A program made the translations under genes and the position numbers. From contig NC_091874.1 of NCBI RefSeq assembly GCF_019399895.1, positions 870,501-934,500 of the forward strand: a DNA stretch of 64,000 nt, given 5' to 3'. The notes beneath the pieces are model-generated. The model searched no databases and had not been told where the DNA came from. It saw only the letters and a list, made by a program, of their open reading frames with translations. Of the stretch, positions 1-13,363 are shown one piece after another. The DNA comes from Cardiocondyla obscurior. Lineage: Eukaryota > Arthropoda > Insecta > Hymenoptera > Formicidae. How positions within the stretch are numbered: the stretch's first letter is position 1; the number at the start of each line of letters is the position of its first letter.

Positions 1-202
1 CGCCTACTAGTTTCATTCGTTAAACCTAGTGAAATGGAAGAAACGTGTCATTCCGTTTCTTTTTTTCCTTTCAAGAAAATCGAATACATTTGTCATATTT
101 TCTAAATACTGTATGAGACAGGTAGTTCTTGCTTGAAGTAAGAAACGAGCGAAAATCGAGATCAGATCAGTTAGCTAGAGTGTCAGATGAATAGGAGGGA
201 GG

Positions 203-203
203 C

Positions 204-260
<57 letters not shown>

Positions 261-278
261 TACAAACAGACAGACAAA
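203..278. repeat. (CAGA)n microsatellite
   Basis: A pure tetranucleotide repeat of CAGA runs over 203-260 (about 14.5 units). A degenerate tail with TACA and AATA variants follows to about 278. On the minus strand it reads as CTGT, which gives the artefactual Cys/Leu/Ser/Val-repeat frame at 175-378. Confidence 0.97.
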
Positions 279-630
279 TATAGTTAAACAAAGACAGAAA
301 CAGAGACATTAAAGAATCGCATACGTTAGAGGCAAAGATACTAATGAAACTAAAGATCATTATTATGCTACTACGCATTCTTAAATCGTTAATTTAACAT
401 TCATGTATACAAGTATTCTGTTGTAAATGTAAGTGCATATTGTCGCGCATGTATTACGTGATCTTCGAGTCGAAACTCTTTCATCCTTTAACATTTTTCA
501 ATTGTTGTAATTAATTTTGTTTTTTTTTTCCTTCCGTTAAAGAATAAATTAAACATTTATTGTAAAACGATCAGTTAAATATATTTTCAAGCAATTATTA
601 ATATGCTAAAATAACAATTTCTTTATACAC

Positions 631-669
631 GAAAAAAAAAAAGAGAGAGAGAGAAAGAGAGAAAAAAAG
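631..669. repeat. A-rich / (GA)n low-complexity tract
   Basis: A run of ten or more A is followed by alternating GA and then A-rich sequence. No gene feature is associated with it. Confidence 0.9.
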
Positions 670-2734
670 TAAAATTAAAAGCATTTCAAATTTCAAGGTG
701 CAATCGATAATTAGAAATTCGCGGATATCATTGGCGGTAACATGAAACGATTACCAATAGGCGTAGCTCCAAATTGTACACAACATGCCAATGGAAGAGA
801 AATATTTCATTCACGGGATAAAATTGATGGTTATTAATTCAAACGTATCGTATTTCTCAGTCAATCGGATCGCGCTAATACAAAGTTAATGGGTAAAATT
901 AGGCGTGTTATCGATATACATGCGTATCAAACCGAGTGCTAAACGCACAAAGACCAGGGGCAGAGTTGACGAATTTTTGCAGATACGCCATACAATTTTT
1001 ATTTTACTATTTTGTACTTATTTTGACGTTTGTTGTAAATAATTCTCATTTATTGAAAATTAATTTATTAACCAAAAACTTGCACGGTATCCGGAACATC
1101 TCGTTGTAAAGATATACCCGCAAAGTAAGAGTTTAAATATTTTACTTGCAAATTACGAACAAGCGGATCGTTGATCAACGAATAAAGCCGCTAAGGGTGA
1201 TCAACGCTTACGATCGTGGGCTCATTATCAGCGTTTATAATTTCAAAGTGTCGTTAGATATTAGAAAACAGATGCAGCGGTTACCTGTCAGATATTCTAA
1301 TAAAATACGAGTCATACGGTTGTCTGAGGTAACAAAGTAGGAGAGAGTGGCAAGAGAGATAGGATAGAGTTGCAGTGACAAACGAGTAGCCAGTACTTTC
1401 GTGCGGTTTCATGTCGAATGCAGGGTTGACGTTCACGAGGTAAAAAAGTCGGACCGACAGTCGAGTCCTTACGTAAAAGATTTCATCTTTTTAACATGAA
1501 AACTTAATATCGTTTTAAAACGCATCAACGATGCACTTTAAGACGATATTAAATAGTAAATTCAAAATCGTATGCTGACGATCGTTTAGCTACGCAAGTA
1601 CATCATTATACACTTATAAATTGCCACTTATTCTATCTTATCTAAATGATGCAAGTAGTATATATACATATATACAATTCGTGACACTTTGTCATTTTCT
1701 AAAATGCATGACAAACATTTACATTTATTAAGGACAAGTTTTAATATTTCACAGTTGCACTTATATCGCTTTACTTGTTATTAAATTTGAATGCTCGATT
1801 TGGCACTTCGGTGAATTTTTCAAAGATGTAAAATCGATAACCTCATGCGAGAACCTCGCCTTATAATTTAATATAATATGAAGCAACGCTTCTTTTTTTT
1901 TTCAGGCTTTATTGTAGTACAATTATTTAACGAAAATTCCGCGGCCTCGATTATTTTCACGTTCTTTCGATTTACATCGATGATCGACCGTGGTATCATG
2001 TAAGTATAGAAACAATATCAGATGAAGATTGCTACGTGCGCGCTTTGAGAGACAGTCTTGAATAATTCGCGCGTTGTTGAAAATTAACGAAATGCTTTTA
2101 AAACCCCTCTCGACCGGTGTGTGGTCCTAAAAATTGGAGTCTCTCGAAATATTTAAATAAATTTGAAAATCTATCGTGTACACGGAATGAATAATTAACA
2201 AGATGCAAAACCGCGCTTTGCAACATCTCCAATACTTTCAAGAAAAACCTCCTCTCGAGACATTCTTAGGCAAGTAGAAAATTTCGCAGCTAACGATTTT
2301 AAATAATCCTTTTTTTCTCTTTCTCTCTCTCTCTCATTAAAATTATTTATTAGAACAAATTTGAAATATATTTGAAATAACATATCCATAAAATTATTTT
2401 TTTTTTTTTAATCTCTTTAATTCACATTTTTAATAATTTTATGATATGGTCGATTTTAAATTAATCTCATTAATTTAGAAAAAAATTAAAATCTTGCATT
2501 ACAGATAATTGCCGCATCGAATATGATACGCCTTCGAAAAGAAAGTTCGAAAAGTATACATACATGGGAAATGTCTACAAGTAAATGCTTCAAGGCACCG
2601 TGCCGAGTTCCCAACACAATGTGTAAGTTTTGCGCGCTCGGGTGTGCGTATGTATATGGGTAAGTATGCGTGTCAATGTGTCTCGTGTGCGAATGACAGA
2701 GGTTACCGTCCATATCGGCTAATGGCGGGAGTAC

Positions 2735-2956
2735 CTCTTGATTTTGCGTAGAGAGGAATATAACGCCATGACCGCGCGTACGTTACTCCATTTTTGCGAG
2801 CCCCTCGTGCTACGCCTCCTGGCTGTGGTGGGTATCTCGGTATCGAGGACGTAGCTCTCCAGCGATTCCGACGTGGTCGAAGCGCCGGCCGATCTGCTCG
2901 CGAAGGCCCGCCTCTGACCCGAGATTGCGTGTCGTCGACGGTAAATCTTTGATGAC
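2735..2956 (-). CDS. Candidate internal (or terminal) coding exon, basic Ser/Arg-rich protein
   Basis: Read on the minus strand, a strong acceptor (a pyrimidine-rich stretch ending TTCTTCGCAG) precedes 2956. The exon starts with one base that completes a split codon and is then open for 73 codons. It is clearly GC-richer than its flanks. The protein has three parts: a basic start (SSKIYRRRHAIS), a Ser/Thr-rich middle containing ESLESYVLDTEIPTTARRR, and a basic amphipathic end (KWSNVRAVMALYSSLRKIKR) that resembles a calmodulin-binding or coiled helix; this is inference. The proposed donor AGAG|GTACTC at 2735/2734 is weak. If it is not used, the frame ends four residues later at TAG (2721-2719) and this would be the last coding exon. 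The start phase (one base needed) matches the end phase of the exon at 11940-12151. I do not recognise the family. Confidence 0.6.
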
Positions 2957-3732
2957 CTGCGAAGAAGACACAGAACCCACGCGGGTTGCCTCTCTCTCCC
3001 ACGCACTCCTTTTTTCTCTCTCGCTTTTTCGCTTCCACGTTATTCACCCGCGCATACTTGGACATTCGTAATTCCGTTCGTGCCTCTTCTCCCACATCCT
3101 AGATCTAACACGCTCCTTTCTTCTTTTGCGCTTTCATGATTTTTCAGGATACTCTCGATCTGATATACGTTATGCATGAATGACTTCTACGACTTTCATT
3201 CTGAGCAAGACGGTTTCCTTTAGCGTCGGCGTGATTTCTTTACGCGAATATTACACAGAACGCGTCTGTTAGTTTTTCCTCAAGTCCCGAAGCAATATTC
3301 TGGATAGCGTATTTTGTGGATAAATATTAATTCTAAAAATACCAAGTCGCTTCTTTTGTACAAAAAAAAAAGGGGGAATAAGTTCCGAATTTAAATTCTT
3401 TTAGAGTTTATTTTAAATTAGAGTAAATCTTCTTGGAAAATTCAACGTTTTTCAATTGTTAGTATTTAAGTATAGATTACGCGATTGATATACTATAACG
3501 TAAAGGTAATTTTTTTCTTTTTTAACAATAATTAATTCCCGATGCAACGTGACTTGTAACTTTTGCTGTATAGTAGTCTCAAATCAAGATCAATAACACG
3601 TTCGAGATATCTATATACTTTGCTGACAGTCGTCTTACAAAAAAAACGATTTTATATAAAAGTGACATAATATACTCTAATCTGTAATATGTATTATAGA
3701 AACAGATTTCATCATATATTTTTTCACACTTT

Positions 3733-3749
3733 TACACACACACACACTT

Positions 3750-3781
<32 letters not shown>

Positions 3782-3784
3782 TCC
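3733..3784. repeat. (CA)n / (CT)n compound microsatellite
   Basis: A short CA run (about 3733-3747) passes directly into a CT-rich run interrupted by TTT (about 3748-3784). It gives spurious His/Thr and Ser/Leu-rich frames. Confidence 0.95.
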
Positions 3785-6700
3785 CAACCAATTCTTTTAC
3801 GCAGGCACAATCACAAACGATCCTTCATCCTTTCTTTTCCATGTCCGTCTGCCCATCTCCATATCACATGGTGAAAAACGAGCTGTCCGCTGAAAACTCG
3901 CCAGCTGATGCGACGTAACAAATTTTCCCTCTTCTAACGATAACAAAAAAAAAAGATTTTACAGTTTCCAACGACAGAAGTTCGGCCCCACGGCGATATC
4001 GCGACGTTAATTGATGCGACGCGTGAATTCGATAACGTCGGCAGTTTGCCGAGGACGATTTACCGCTACGCCGGAATTGTGGGAAACGACGGCGACTGCG
4101 GCAGAATCGCCGTTTCAGAAACAACGAGGGATGGGAATGAGAGGCCTGGGAAAGCAGAAATCTGGCCCGACGAACTTCGGGAGTTGAATCTCGAATCTGT
4201 GCTGAATAAATAAACGCGAAAGTTGCCAATTGTGAGAGCGAGGAGCCACGCGTGTTGAAAAGTCGCAGCGAGGAAAAGAGACGAGAAAAGTAAAGGGAAA
4301 ACAGACACGCGGAACAGACAGCGAGCAGCGTCCCTGTCGGGCGCAAAATTTGGACTTTGAAATTAGTTGCGTCGCTTCTTCCAATTATTCCGCGCGACGA
4401 AAATTTTAATTACACGCTACTTTAATATTATACAAGAGAGAACATAGACTTCGCTCCCTCGTTCTTCCTCTTTTGATTAACTCGGCCGCGTGATATTTAT
4501 CGCGTTCCGCATGTCATTATTTTATTATTTTTCCCACTGATAAGCGATCTGCGAATTTATCAAGTAAAGCGGACTTGAAAAACAAATCCCTCCGCGTCTC
4601 CCGCTTTGCGATCTAATTCGTTTTCTAGCGTTCTTTAAATTTCATCCGGAACGATTATCACAATGAGATAACGCGATTGAAAAAGACTGACGAGAAATTC
4701 GTAGAAAGCAGGGAGAAGAGTTATCGCCGAGTAAAGTTATACTTGACGTCACATCTGCCATGTGATCCGATCTGTGACGTTAGCCTGCAGCTAGAAGCTT
4801 TTCCGAAACGTTTGATCAAAACTCCGACGGCGCATACAGAAGCACTCAAGCCGAGAACTTTCGATATCTTATCAAAAGATACACTTGAGACGCAAGATAT
4901 CTTATTGTTAGACATAATCTAAGATACCTTCTATTAGTAAGTAAAAGGAAACGATTATTTATTCCACAACTGCTCACCTACTTTGCGATAAACTGACCCA
5001 CTTAATTTGATCCCTAAGTTCTCCCGTCACCTTATAAAACTCGCGATACTACCTCGGCCCTCTGCCAAGAGAGGAACCGTTTCACCTTTACGTACTCGTA
5101 TGTTCCATTAGCGCGTCTCCCTGACGAGATGTTACTTTATTGACTTTATTAACGACTCCAACTTTATCTCCGGTGCACAGTATCGCAAAGGAGAAGTCTC
5201 GCGAAAGCACGATAAACGAATAATCCAATCGAAAGTCCTTCCGCTCGGTTTGTAAACGCTGCCAACGCTCCGTTAAAAAATCCTTTCGAGATGCAATCGT
5301 TCCGAGTCGCTTCTAGATATACAGGTCGATTTTCAGCTTACGTTCTTAGCCAAATTGCTCCTTTGTGGGTGAGTGCTTACTGTATCGCGGACGAGCACGC
5401 GAGATTTCTTTGTTCGCTTGAATTAACGTAGAAACGAGCGAAGCTGAATCCGCTTTTCGCTACCGTATTCATTAAATCTAAAGCAAACGCGAGTTCCGCA
5501 TGCACGGTCGCGTTCGACCGCAGGATTCGTCATTCCTAGAGCGAAACTAGAAAATACGTAATCGAATTATTCTGCTTATAAAACTTTAACGTTTATTTTA
5601 TTTTTTATTAAAAAAAAAATTTTTAATTATATTTTTCGAAAACGGGCGAGTTTCAAGTTTCGAAATAAATATGATAGATATATTATATTTATCTTCATGT
5701 TTTGTATACATATATGTATGTATTAAGAGAATCAGGGCAATTATTTCATCTCGCGGCAAATTCTCGTTCCGATCGTGGAGTGCGTTTCTCGCTCTCGTTC
5801 TCGCTGCTTTTTCGAGAAATCGTGGAGCGAAGATACCCGCGATATAACGCGGAAAGTGAGAAACGCAAGATACGGTGAATTTTCGTTCGTTTCCGCCGCG
5901 CGATCGTCTCGTACCTCCGCAACAACCTCGTAACGGTGTTAATGAATAACATTTCCGTCATCTACTTAGCTTCGACATTTTCCATTTCAAATATTACATC
6001 AGCTGAGAAAATAAAATAAAATACGCTTTTGCAAAATTTTTTAAATAACTATAAAATAAAATAATCTAAGAAATTTCTTATTTAAATTCTAACTATAATA
6101 TATGTAGGCATATCCGTATACTTAATTGCCGAAAATCGAGACTATAAATTTCTGTAATACAATCAAGTATCAATCTCGAGTTGAAAAGAAAATTGAAAAT
6201 GTTCTTATTCGGTCTACAGCTATCCAATTACAATTGCTGAAAATTGCGAAATAAACCCAGAAATGAGACGTCTTTAAAAACTGAAGATAATAGTCCGAGT
6301 TTTCCAGAGATAATTTCAGTCGACGCTAGCAATCAACTTGATTACATTACGTTACATTCGTTCTTAACATGTCGGGAAATGAGAAATTTTCTATGCAAAT
6401 ACGACACGTTTGCCAGATGCTAGGAAAAGGCTGCTTCGTTGAGAACGATTGTACGACTTGAGAATATAATGATTATTTTCATTTTGAAATAAAGTAACAC
6501 TCAACTTCGCTTTTCTGTTTTACAGGCGTAAAGCGTAATTTTCAAAATAAATTATACAATATTTAACTCAAAGCAAATTGTTAAATAAAGGCGAAGAGAT
6601 AAATTGTAACGAGAAAAATAATAATAATCAAGTTTTTCTTTAACCCGCGGTACATCATTGACGATAGTATGTATTAAAAGAAAGACTACAATTAGTTAAT

Positions 6701-9700
6701 ATCGATATGATGAGATAACTTTGATATAATACGCAGCGCGGAAAAGAGAGAAAAACGGTAACGTATTCACCGTTGAAAAAAATTGTTACTTTAATGGAAA
6801 TAAAGATTAATATGAATGAATGGCGTGATGAAGCATTTACGTTGCCAGTTGACGGTGAAAAATATTCGGCGATGCTCTAGGATATCGCGAAACCCGTAGC
6901 CGCTTCTTCGTATAAACCTGCCGCGATTACGGTAGAGTACGGCTGATGACGTAATCTAACGAGTACTTGGGTTTTGATTAAAAATCACCGTCGGCATGCT
7001 CTTCACGTTCTCTCGGTCGGAAAATCCACGAACGGCATTCGCATAGCAAAATACTTGGATAGTTTGCTTCATACGCATGAATACCCTCGACTTACATTTT
7101 CCACACTTGAATTAAAAAGGAAACAACTTGGAGTCGCAGTACGATCATCAGAAGGAACGATCGCGGTATAGAAATTTCAGTTCACGAGGATTCAATGATT
7201 TTTCAGAGCATCATAGAGTCGCATTAGCGACTTAAGAAATTTGATAATAAAATTACGAGAATGATTTTAATCGTTTAGAAGAGGAAGTTGCATGTTTTTT
7301 CTGGATGCAAATGTATCGCGCGATATTTCTTTAATCATACATAGAAACTTTTTTCTATTGAAATACCCGACGTTTTCCTAAAAATAAAAAAAATATAAAA
7401 AAAGACCCAGTCTCGCGATTAAAACGATTGTTTTACTCCATATATGTATTTCGCCAAAAGAGATGATATTACGTTACGAACGCGTGAGAAGAAAGTACTG
7501 CCTCGAGACATAATCTTTGAAGCCGGAAGGAAATCACTTGCACATTTCGTATCTAAGCGAAAACGAGTCGCGTTTCAGTTTCTCCGTCGAACGCGAGAAC
7601 CGATGTAATTGGCTCGAGAGTAATAATCCACGTTGGGAGACCACTGGATCGACGTTATTAGAACCACGCTAACATCGTTAGAATTAACTCGATGACCGTT
7701 TCAAAAAAAACATTATCGCGTTGCGGATTTCTCCCGCATACGATACCTACGCTTTCGTTTCGTCGTATCGCAGCTTTGCTCTTTCCGGTTAATTGTGGAA
7801 TTAGGAAATTTATTTAGTACCGGTAACGCGATAAACTAAAGTTGAACGGACCAACATTTTTTGTCAACGCACAATCTCGCAAACGTATTACTTGAAGTTT
7901 TCAAATTCAAAACATTTCGTAATGCAAAAGTTACGACAGACATAATGCTGCTACTTTGAACTTTAAAACTATATTATCAATATCCAAGTTGCGATTCACG
8001 TATATTTTCAATCCAAACATCTGAAAGCAAAATTTATCTCCTCTCGGATTTTGTTCTTTCGATTTATAAAACACGGTATCCGACTTCGCCGCGTCATTTG
8101 CCTGCCATGATTGATGGAAACAAGCTGAGAGAGCTTTTTCACCAACTTCCGTTCTATTCGAATGCTGGATTATATTCCCTTGCATTTACTTACGTGCAAG
8201 ATTTCACCGAGTTATCATTCCTATTACCGTTTTTGCCATAAAACGAGCGTTGCCCGGTGTAAAAAAAAAAAAACCCGCGGAGGTTGGATCGCACTTTGAA
8301 AAAGCTTCCAAGTGATCAACCTTAGGGAATAAGAAGATTAAGCCTCATCTCAGTCCTTTCGAACTTCGAAAGAGAACTTTAATAGGGATCGGAGCAATCG
8401 ACGACTTAAACATTTCGTAATAAGTACGATGAATTGAAAAGTTTTCGGCTTACGATGAGGTTTAAACTTCTCAATTGTGTTTCCATACATTCGATATATT
8501 AATTAAATAAAAAAATATATTAATTAAGTTAATTAAATTTTTATTAGACGCGACGTATTTTCAATTTTTGAGCAAAATTAAAATGTATTTTAATAAAAAT
8601 TAAAAAAAAAAATTAAATTATTGTTCCGAGTTAAATAAATAAATGAGTCAGTATAAAGAATGTTCGCTAAATCTTCTGCAACCTAAAATGTTATATTCTA
8701 CGTAAACTCTTTCTTTAATTTAGCCACATTTGTGCACATATTCTTTTAATTTATGCTCCTATAATCAGATATAACGCGCATGTATTTTATACGAATATGC
8801 ATATCTAGGTTTTCCATTATATTACGGAAAATACGGATGATTCCAATGAATGTATGACTCATTTAAAATGCAATATGCCCTCTAATATACACGACTGTAC
8901 AGGTTTGAAGTTTTCATTTGCATTAACGAAATCACCATGACGGCTCACGTACGTCGCGCAGTTTTTTATTTTTTCTCGCTACAAGGTCGGCGTGTTTTTA
9001 AAAGAATCTGGTCGCCGTATTAAACAATATTTTATTTCGCTTAGTCCGACGACTTGATTACCAAATATCTACGTTTCCATTTGAGAGTACTTTTTTTTTC
9101 TGTGCAACAACCACGTCCTATCGATTTCTTATTTTTTAATACATCAGGTATTGAATAATTGCATTACGTGCTATGCGTCCGATTTGATATTAAAGAAAAA
9201 AAAACCATCATATTTGTAACAAATACTCCCGATTGCAATCTACATACGGTAGATATATGTATATGTACAATAAATATTTCACATTGGGAATTAATCCATT
9301 CGCGGATACAGATGCGCGTGCGGTTACGAGGGAAAAATGCTATATACGTATGTTTAAATGTTGAAACTAAAATATGAGAGGGTAGCTTTCACTCGCAATT
9401 TCATCATCGATTGATTAAAGTCCCATCCATTAGGATCGCGAAATGTTTCGCCTGAAATTTATCGCGACGCATTGAAAACGCATTTTCGACGAGCGCGAAT
9501 GACGTGCTTGCTGCTAAAGCGCGCTGCAACACGAAAATCGAATAATGAGAACACGCCGCTATTAGCTCTAAAGCAATTTGAATTACCTCAATTTGCGTCG
9601 TAAAGAGTATTTTGTGATTCGACCGTTTCACAATGTTACATCGCGAACGTAGCCTACCGTAATAATAATAGAGGGACGATCGGTAATTAACAAACGCGTT

Positions 9701-10159
9701 GTTTAAACTTGTCGCGAGATTTTTATTTCATCCATGGCGCTGTATCGACAGCTGTAAAAAGTCTTACTCACAATCAGTTGTGACGCAGTGATATTTTACA
9801 ATTTTCATTGTAATAAACGTAAAATTAAAATAATACGGCGTGATTTTATTAAATACTCGAAATACCTTTAATAAAGCACTACGCGTGGAAACGCAGGATA
9901 GATTTTCATTATTCAACACGCGACATTTACAGTTATCATCTCTATGAGTTTAATTAAAGTGCAAAAAAATATCAATTCTAAATCCGTAAATTTTTCACAA
10001 ATATGAACTTTATCAAGAGCTTTTGACGTACGTTACAAAATTCGTATGTCATTTAATTGTACAATTAAGAAATTTATGAACATCAGAATTTTAATTCTTT
10101 TAATTAAACAGAACATTAACGTCACGTCGTTTTTAATGCAAAATAGATTTTTTTGTAGC

Positions 10160-10318
10160 TACTCGAGTGGAAGTTCATCCAGCTAATCTGATTTTGCAGC
10201 TAATGATTAGATCGCGCGGATTAAATATATTTTTTAACAAGTGACTAGCTTGGTACTAGCCATAAATAATAAAAAAAGTATTTATTGGAAACGATTGAAA
10301 TCAATTTCCACTCGGGTA
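10160..10318. mobile_element. MITE-like element, copy 1 (159 bp)
   Basis: The left end reads TACTCGAGTGGAAGTT. The right end, read on the other strand, is TACCCGAGTGGAAATT, matching at 14 of 16 positions. Both ends start with TA, the target duplication typical of the Tc1/mariner superfamily. There is no open reading frame inside, so it would be non-autonomous. The outer 32 bases of the right end match those of the element at 45320-45603 at 26 positions by hand alignment. The left ends also share an inner ATCYAGCT motif. The superfamily is inferred from the TA flank only. Confidence 0.6.
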
Positions 10319-11939
10319 AAGTAAAGATTTCATTAAAATATCAAGTAGTAGCGAACCTAGGGTGGTTTGTTACTATTGCCATAAAAATATCCTAGACATC
10401 TCGTTGTACCATGGGTTGCCGCGTTTATCGTTAATTAAATAATAATGCACGTTGAAAGGAAAAATGTTAGCGGCACTTAAAGCGCTAATTTTATGTCGGG
10501 ATCAAACGCAAACTCCGTGTCAAATAAAATTTTCAAAGTATCGTTTGCAGTTTGCACGAAAGACACACGATGTAGGTAAGTACGCCACAGCAGCGATCAC
10601 CTATCGTCACGATCGCGAGAGAATTCGTAGGGTGCACGAAATTATTAATTACCACGAAATTTAGAGTTTCTCCACATTTTGGATTTCATGAAAATTATGA
10701 CGTGGAGATTTAAGTCGACGCGACGCGCGTCCTGCGAGGAGACAGACGCGATTCCGAGATTATACAGCGCGCCACGGCTGCTATTAATTGTTAACGACCA
10801 TCGCTCTTTTCTAAATGAATAGAAGAAAATGTTGAGGACAATGAATAAAAGAGAAAATTCTGTATACGGTTCAACGTTATCTCATTTCCTATCAACTTAT
10901 CCTCCCTACAGAAACGCCTTCGCAATATTTTTTTTTCGCCGTTTCTTTTCTCGTAGCTGATGCAACTACGGCAACGAAACTGGTTTGTCTCATTTTCGAA
11001 AACCTTAATTTTCTGCGCGAGGACGAATCAAAATTATCGAAATAGATCGAGTCTTTCGAATCTTTTCGATTGTAAAGCTTAAATCAGCGCAGCTGATGCA
11101 TAACGCTTAAATTAGTATGCAATTAAATCAATTGTACAAAGAAACGAAAAATATAGTTATTGCCTGCGTAAATGAGAAATATAAAGTAGTTACGTCTGAG
11201 CAATTTATACATGTAAAGGCAAATTTCCGTGTTCCTCGCAATCGCGTTTCTTAAGTGCAGCAATTAATAGTCAATAGCCTTCGTGCAACGTGTGCATTAT
11301 GCTCTCAATTGGCATTATTTCAATTTCAATGCAGCTTTATGTCAAGTAAAAATAATAATGTTAATACCAAACAAAGCGTAGATAGCTATATTTATTCTAT
11401 AAACTTTAATCTCGTACCGGTTTGCGTATCGGATAGAATACGATTACGAGTTTAATCGCACGTAACGGAACACACGTGTTAATGAGTTCACGTTTAACGA
11501 GCTTAACGTTGAATTGTTAACCAATATGTCGAATGCGAAAACAGCAGTTTTATAATTACAGAAAAAGATCATCTTTTTTTTAATTACAGCGATTGTATGT
11601 AACCCGCGTTTCCACATTTACGTTGTGAAATTAGAAATTTCGGGAGATGGCGTAATCTTAATTCGAATATTGTGTAATTTACTTCACATGATAGAATGTA
11701 ATATACAATTTTAATAGATACTTATAATTTTACTTAATTCGGAAAAAAAAAAGAAACTTAAACAATTGAACATGCAACACGGAAACTTGCTCGTATCAAG
11801 AGTCATAAAGACAGATCGGAAAATTAATCAATTGCGCAAATTTGTTTTTCGATTAATGCATATTATCATGTGAAAAAATACTCAGGGTTAACGATCGCGA
11901 ATGGGATCGGAATGAAAAAGAGTATCGTGAATGACTAAC

Positions 11940-12151
11940 CTTGATCCTCCGTGGCCATTAGACCGCCTACCGCTGCTCTCCTCGTCCTCGTCGTCCTCGT
12001 CGTCCCTCGAGGTAGCCAGCGACTGGGGAACCGAAGAGGGAGCGCTACTACCGGAATCGGGCCCAGGGCCCATTCTCGAACCGGAAATCCCGCTCGAAGA
12101 TGGCACCAGACCACCCTCTCCCTGACCTTCCTCCTTCTCCGCCCGATCCAC
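11940..12151 (-). CDS. Candidate coding exon, disordered Ser/Gly/acidic protein
   Basis: On the minus strand an acceptor (AAATTGCAG) precedes 12151 and a near-consensus donor AAG|GTTAGT follows 11940. The 212-bp interval is open, starts in phase 0 and ends with two bases of a split codon. It encodes Glu/Gly-rich, then Ser/Gly/Pro-rich sequence, then an acidic run (DDEDDEDEESS), then GRRSNGHGGS; all of it should be disordered. GC content is far above the flanks. The polypyrimidine tract before the acceptor is poor, and an in-frame ATG lies just upstream at 12169-12167, so this could be an initial exon starting MTGKLQ rather than an internal one. The end phase fits the exon at 2735-2956, and the start phase fits the exon at 60762-60944. 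I do not recognise the family. Confidence 0.65.
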
Positions 12152-13296
12152 CTGCAATTTCCCCGTCATATCAAATTAAAAAATTTTTTCTTTTATACAT
12201 ACATGTATACGTATCATCGTGTATTAATGTAATTCGTCGCCGATCGTCAATAGACAACCTCGATTTAATTTCCTCCCTTTTGTTTGAATAAGTTATTTAA
12301 ACTTGTACTTTGTGTGAATTTAATTGAAAGAGAAATTCGAAAGAGAAATTAATTCAATACGAAATAATATGAAATCCTATTTAATCAGCCTGTTAGGACG
12401 TCAAGCGAAGGCATTATAAACTTTCGAGGAGGATTGAAATATCTCACCCGAACCACACAATCGCGTGACACTTTGTGCAATCAAAAATGCGACGGAAAAA
12501 ACGCGGTAGCTTTTTTAGTGTTACCCACACAGATATAGAGTTGGCTTGGGAATACAAAAGACTATAAATATCGCAAATCCCGGCGTGTAATAACATGCGA
12601 CGTATGATCACAAAGTCAGAAAATATTACTATTTAAAAAAGAATTTACTTTGTGTTCTTTATCGTCATTTTACTATAAAAAAAATAGATAGACCGGGAAA
12701 CTATGTACATACGCGAATACATATAGATTTAACCCTCGGTACCATTGCGGTTGGTTTGAACCAGCGTTTCATTTTAGGATTTTCCTCGCGGTTAGATCCC
12801 TCTGTTTCATTACGAGTTCAGTTCAAACCCTTAGGAGCTTAACTAAGTGACCAAAATGGAAAATATACCGCGTCTCTCCGAGAAAAATCTTATTTTCTGC
12901 AACTTTTCCGAGTATTGGTTAAAATACAATACCGTTTACAAAAAATAAAAACTATTGTCTTTTCTGTTTTACAAATATTTGACTCGGCTATTTTTTATCG
13001 TTTCCTTCCATAGTACGCACAGTGCTATTTGCGAAAATATCTGATAACGCTGCAACTTTTTATCTCTTGTCCACTAATGCGCGGACAAGTTTTTATTTCT
13101 CATGTATATGAGCGTGTTGAACATGTTAAAATACGAATTATTCATTTGTACATTTAAAAAAAAAGTTGTGCGCGCGAGAAATGTTTAATGTATCGAAAGA
13201 AAAACGATATGCGGATGAATTCTCCCGGTAGTTATATGATATAAATTCAACAAACAAGCACAGCGCGTATATAGTCTATAAACTAATATATTCTCA

Positions 13297-13363
13297 GTGT
13301 GTGTGTGTGTGTACATGAATAAAAGAAGTCACGCAAAAAACATATATATATATATATATATAA
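13297..13363. repeat. (GT)n and (AT)n microsatellites
   Basis: A GT run at about 13297-13312 and an AT run at about 13342-13363 are separated by 29 bases. Confidence 0.95.

Larger units (their letters stand above)
1..2718. other. AT-rich stretch with no supported gene
   Basis: I see no supported gene here. It holds a CAGA microsatellite, a GA-rich run near 631-669, a CT-rich run near 2312-2336 and ordinary AT-rich DNA. The reading frame at 2195-2389 (minus) is bounded upstream by a purine-rich tract rather than a splice acceptor and does not look coding. If the exon at 2735-2956 were the last exon of its gene (stop TAG at 2721-2719), the high-coordinate end of this block would be its 3' untranslated region. 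If its donor is used, this is intron. Confidence 0.6.
2957..11939. other. Probable intron (about 9.0 kb), no supported gene
   Basis: This lies between two phase-compatible minus-strand exons and is bounded by a good donor (AAG|GTTAGT) on the high side and a strong acceptor on the low side. It is mostly AT-rich non-coding DNA with a CA/CT microsatellite near 3733-3784 and a MITE-like element at 10160-10318. A GC-richer patch at about 3880-4380 has overlapping open frames of 80-160 codons on the minus strand in more than one frame. That points to low stop density rather than a gene, and I see no domain in any of them. Confidence 0.5.

Noticed and set aside
2195..2389. Minus-strand frame that looks protein-like in its second half
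   Set aside because: The upstream sequence is a GA-rich purine tract, not a splice acceptor, and the start is repeat-derived (alternating Glu/Arg).
12731..12835. TTAACCCT start with an inverted GGTTTGAAC pair, suggestive of a piggyBac-like end
   Set aside because: I found no matching AGGGTTAA end at the right place and orientation; the only nearby AGGGTTAA (11883) faces the wrong way.
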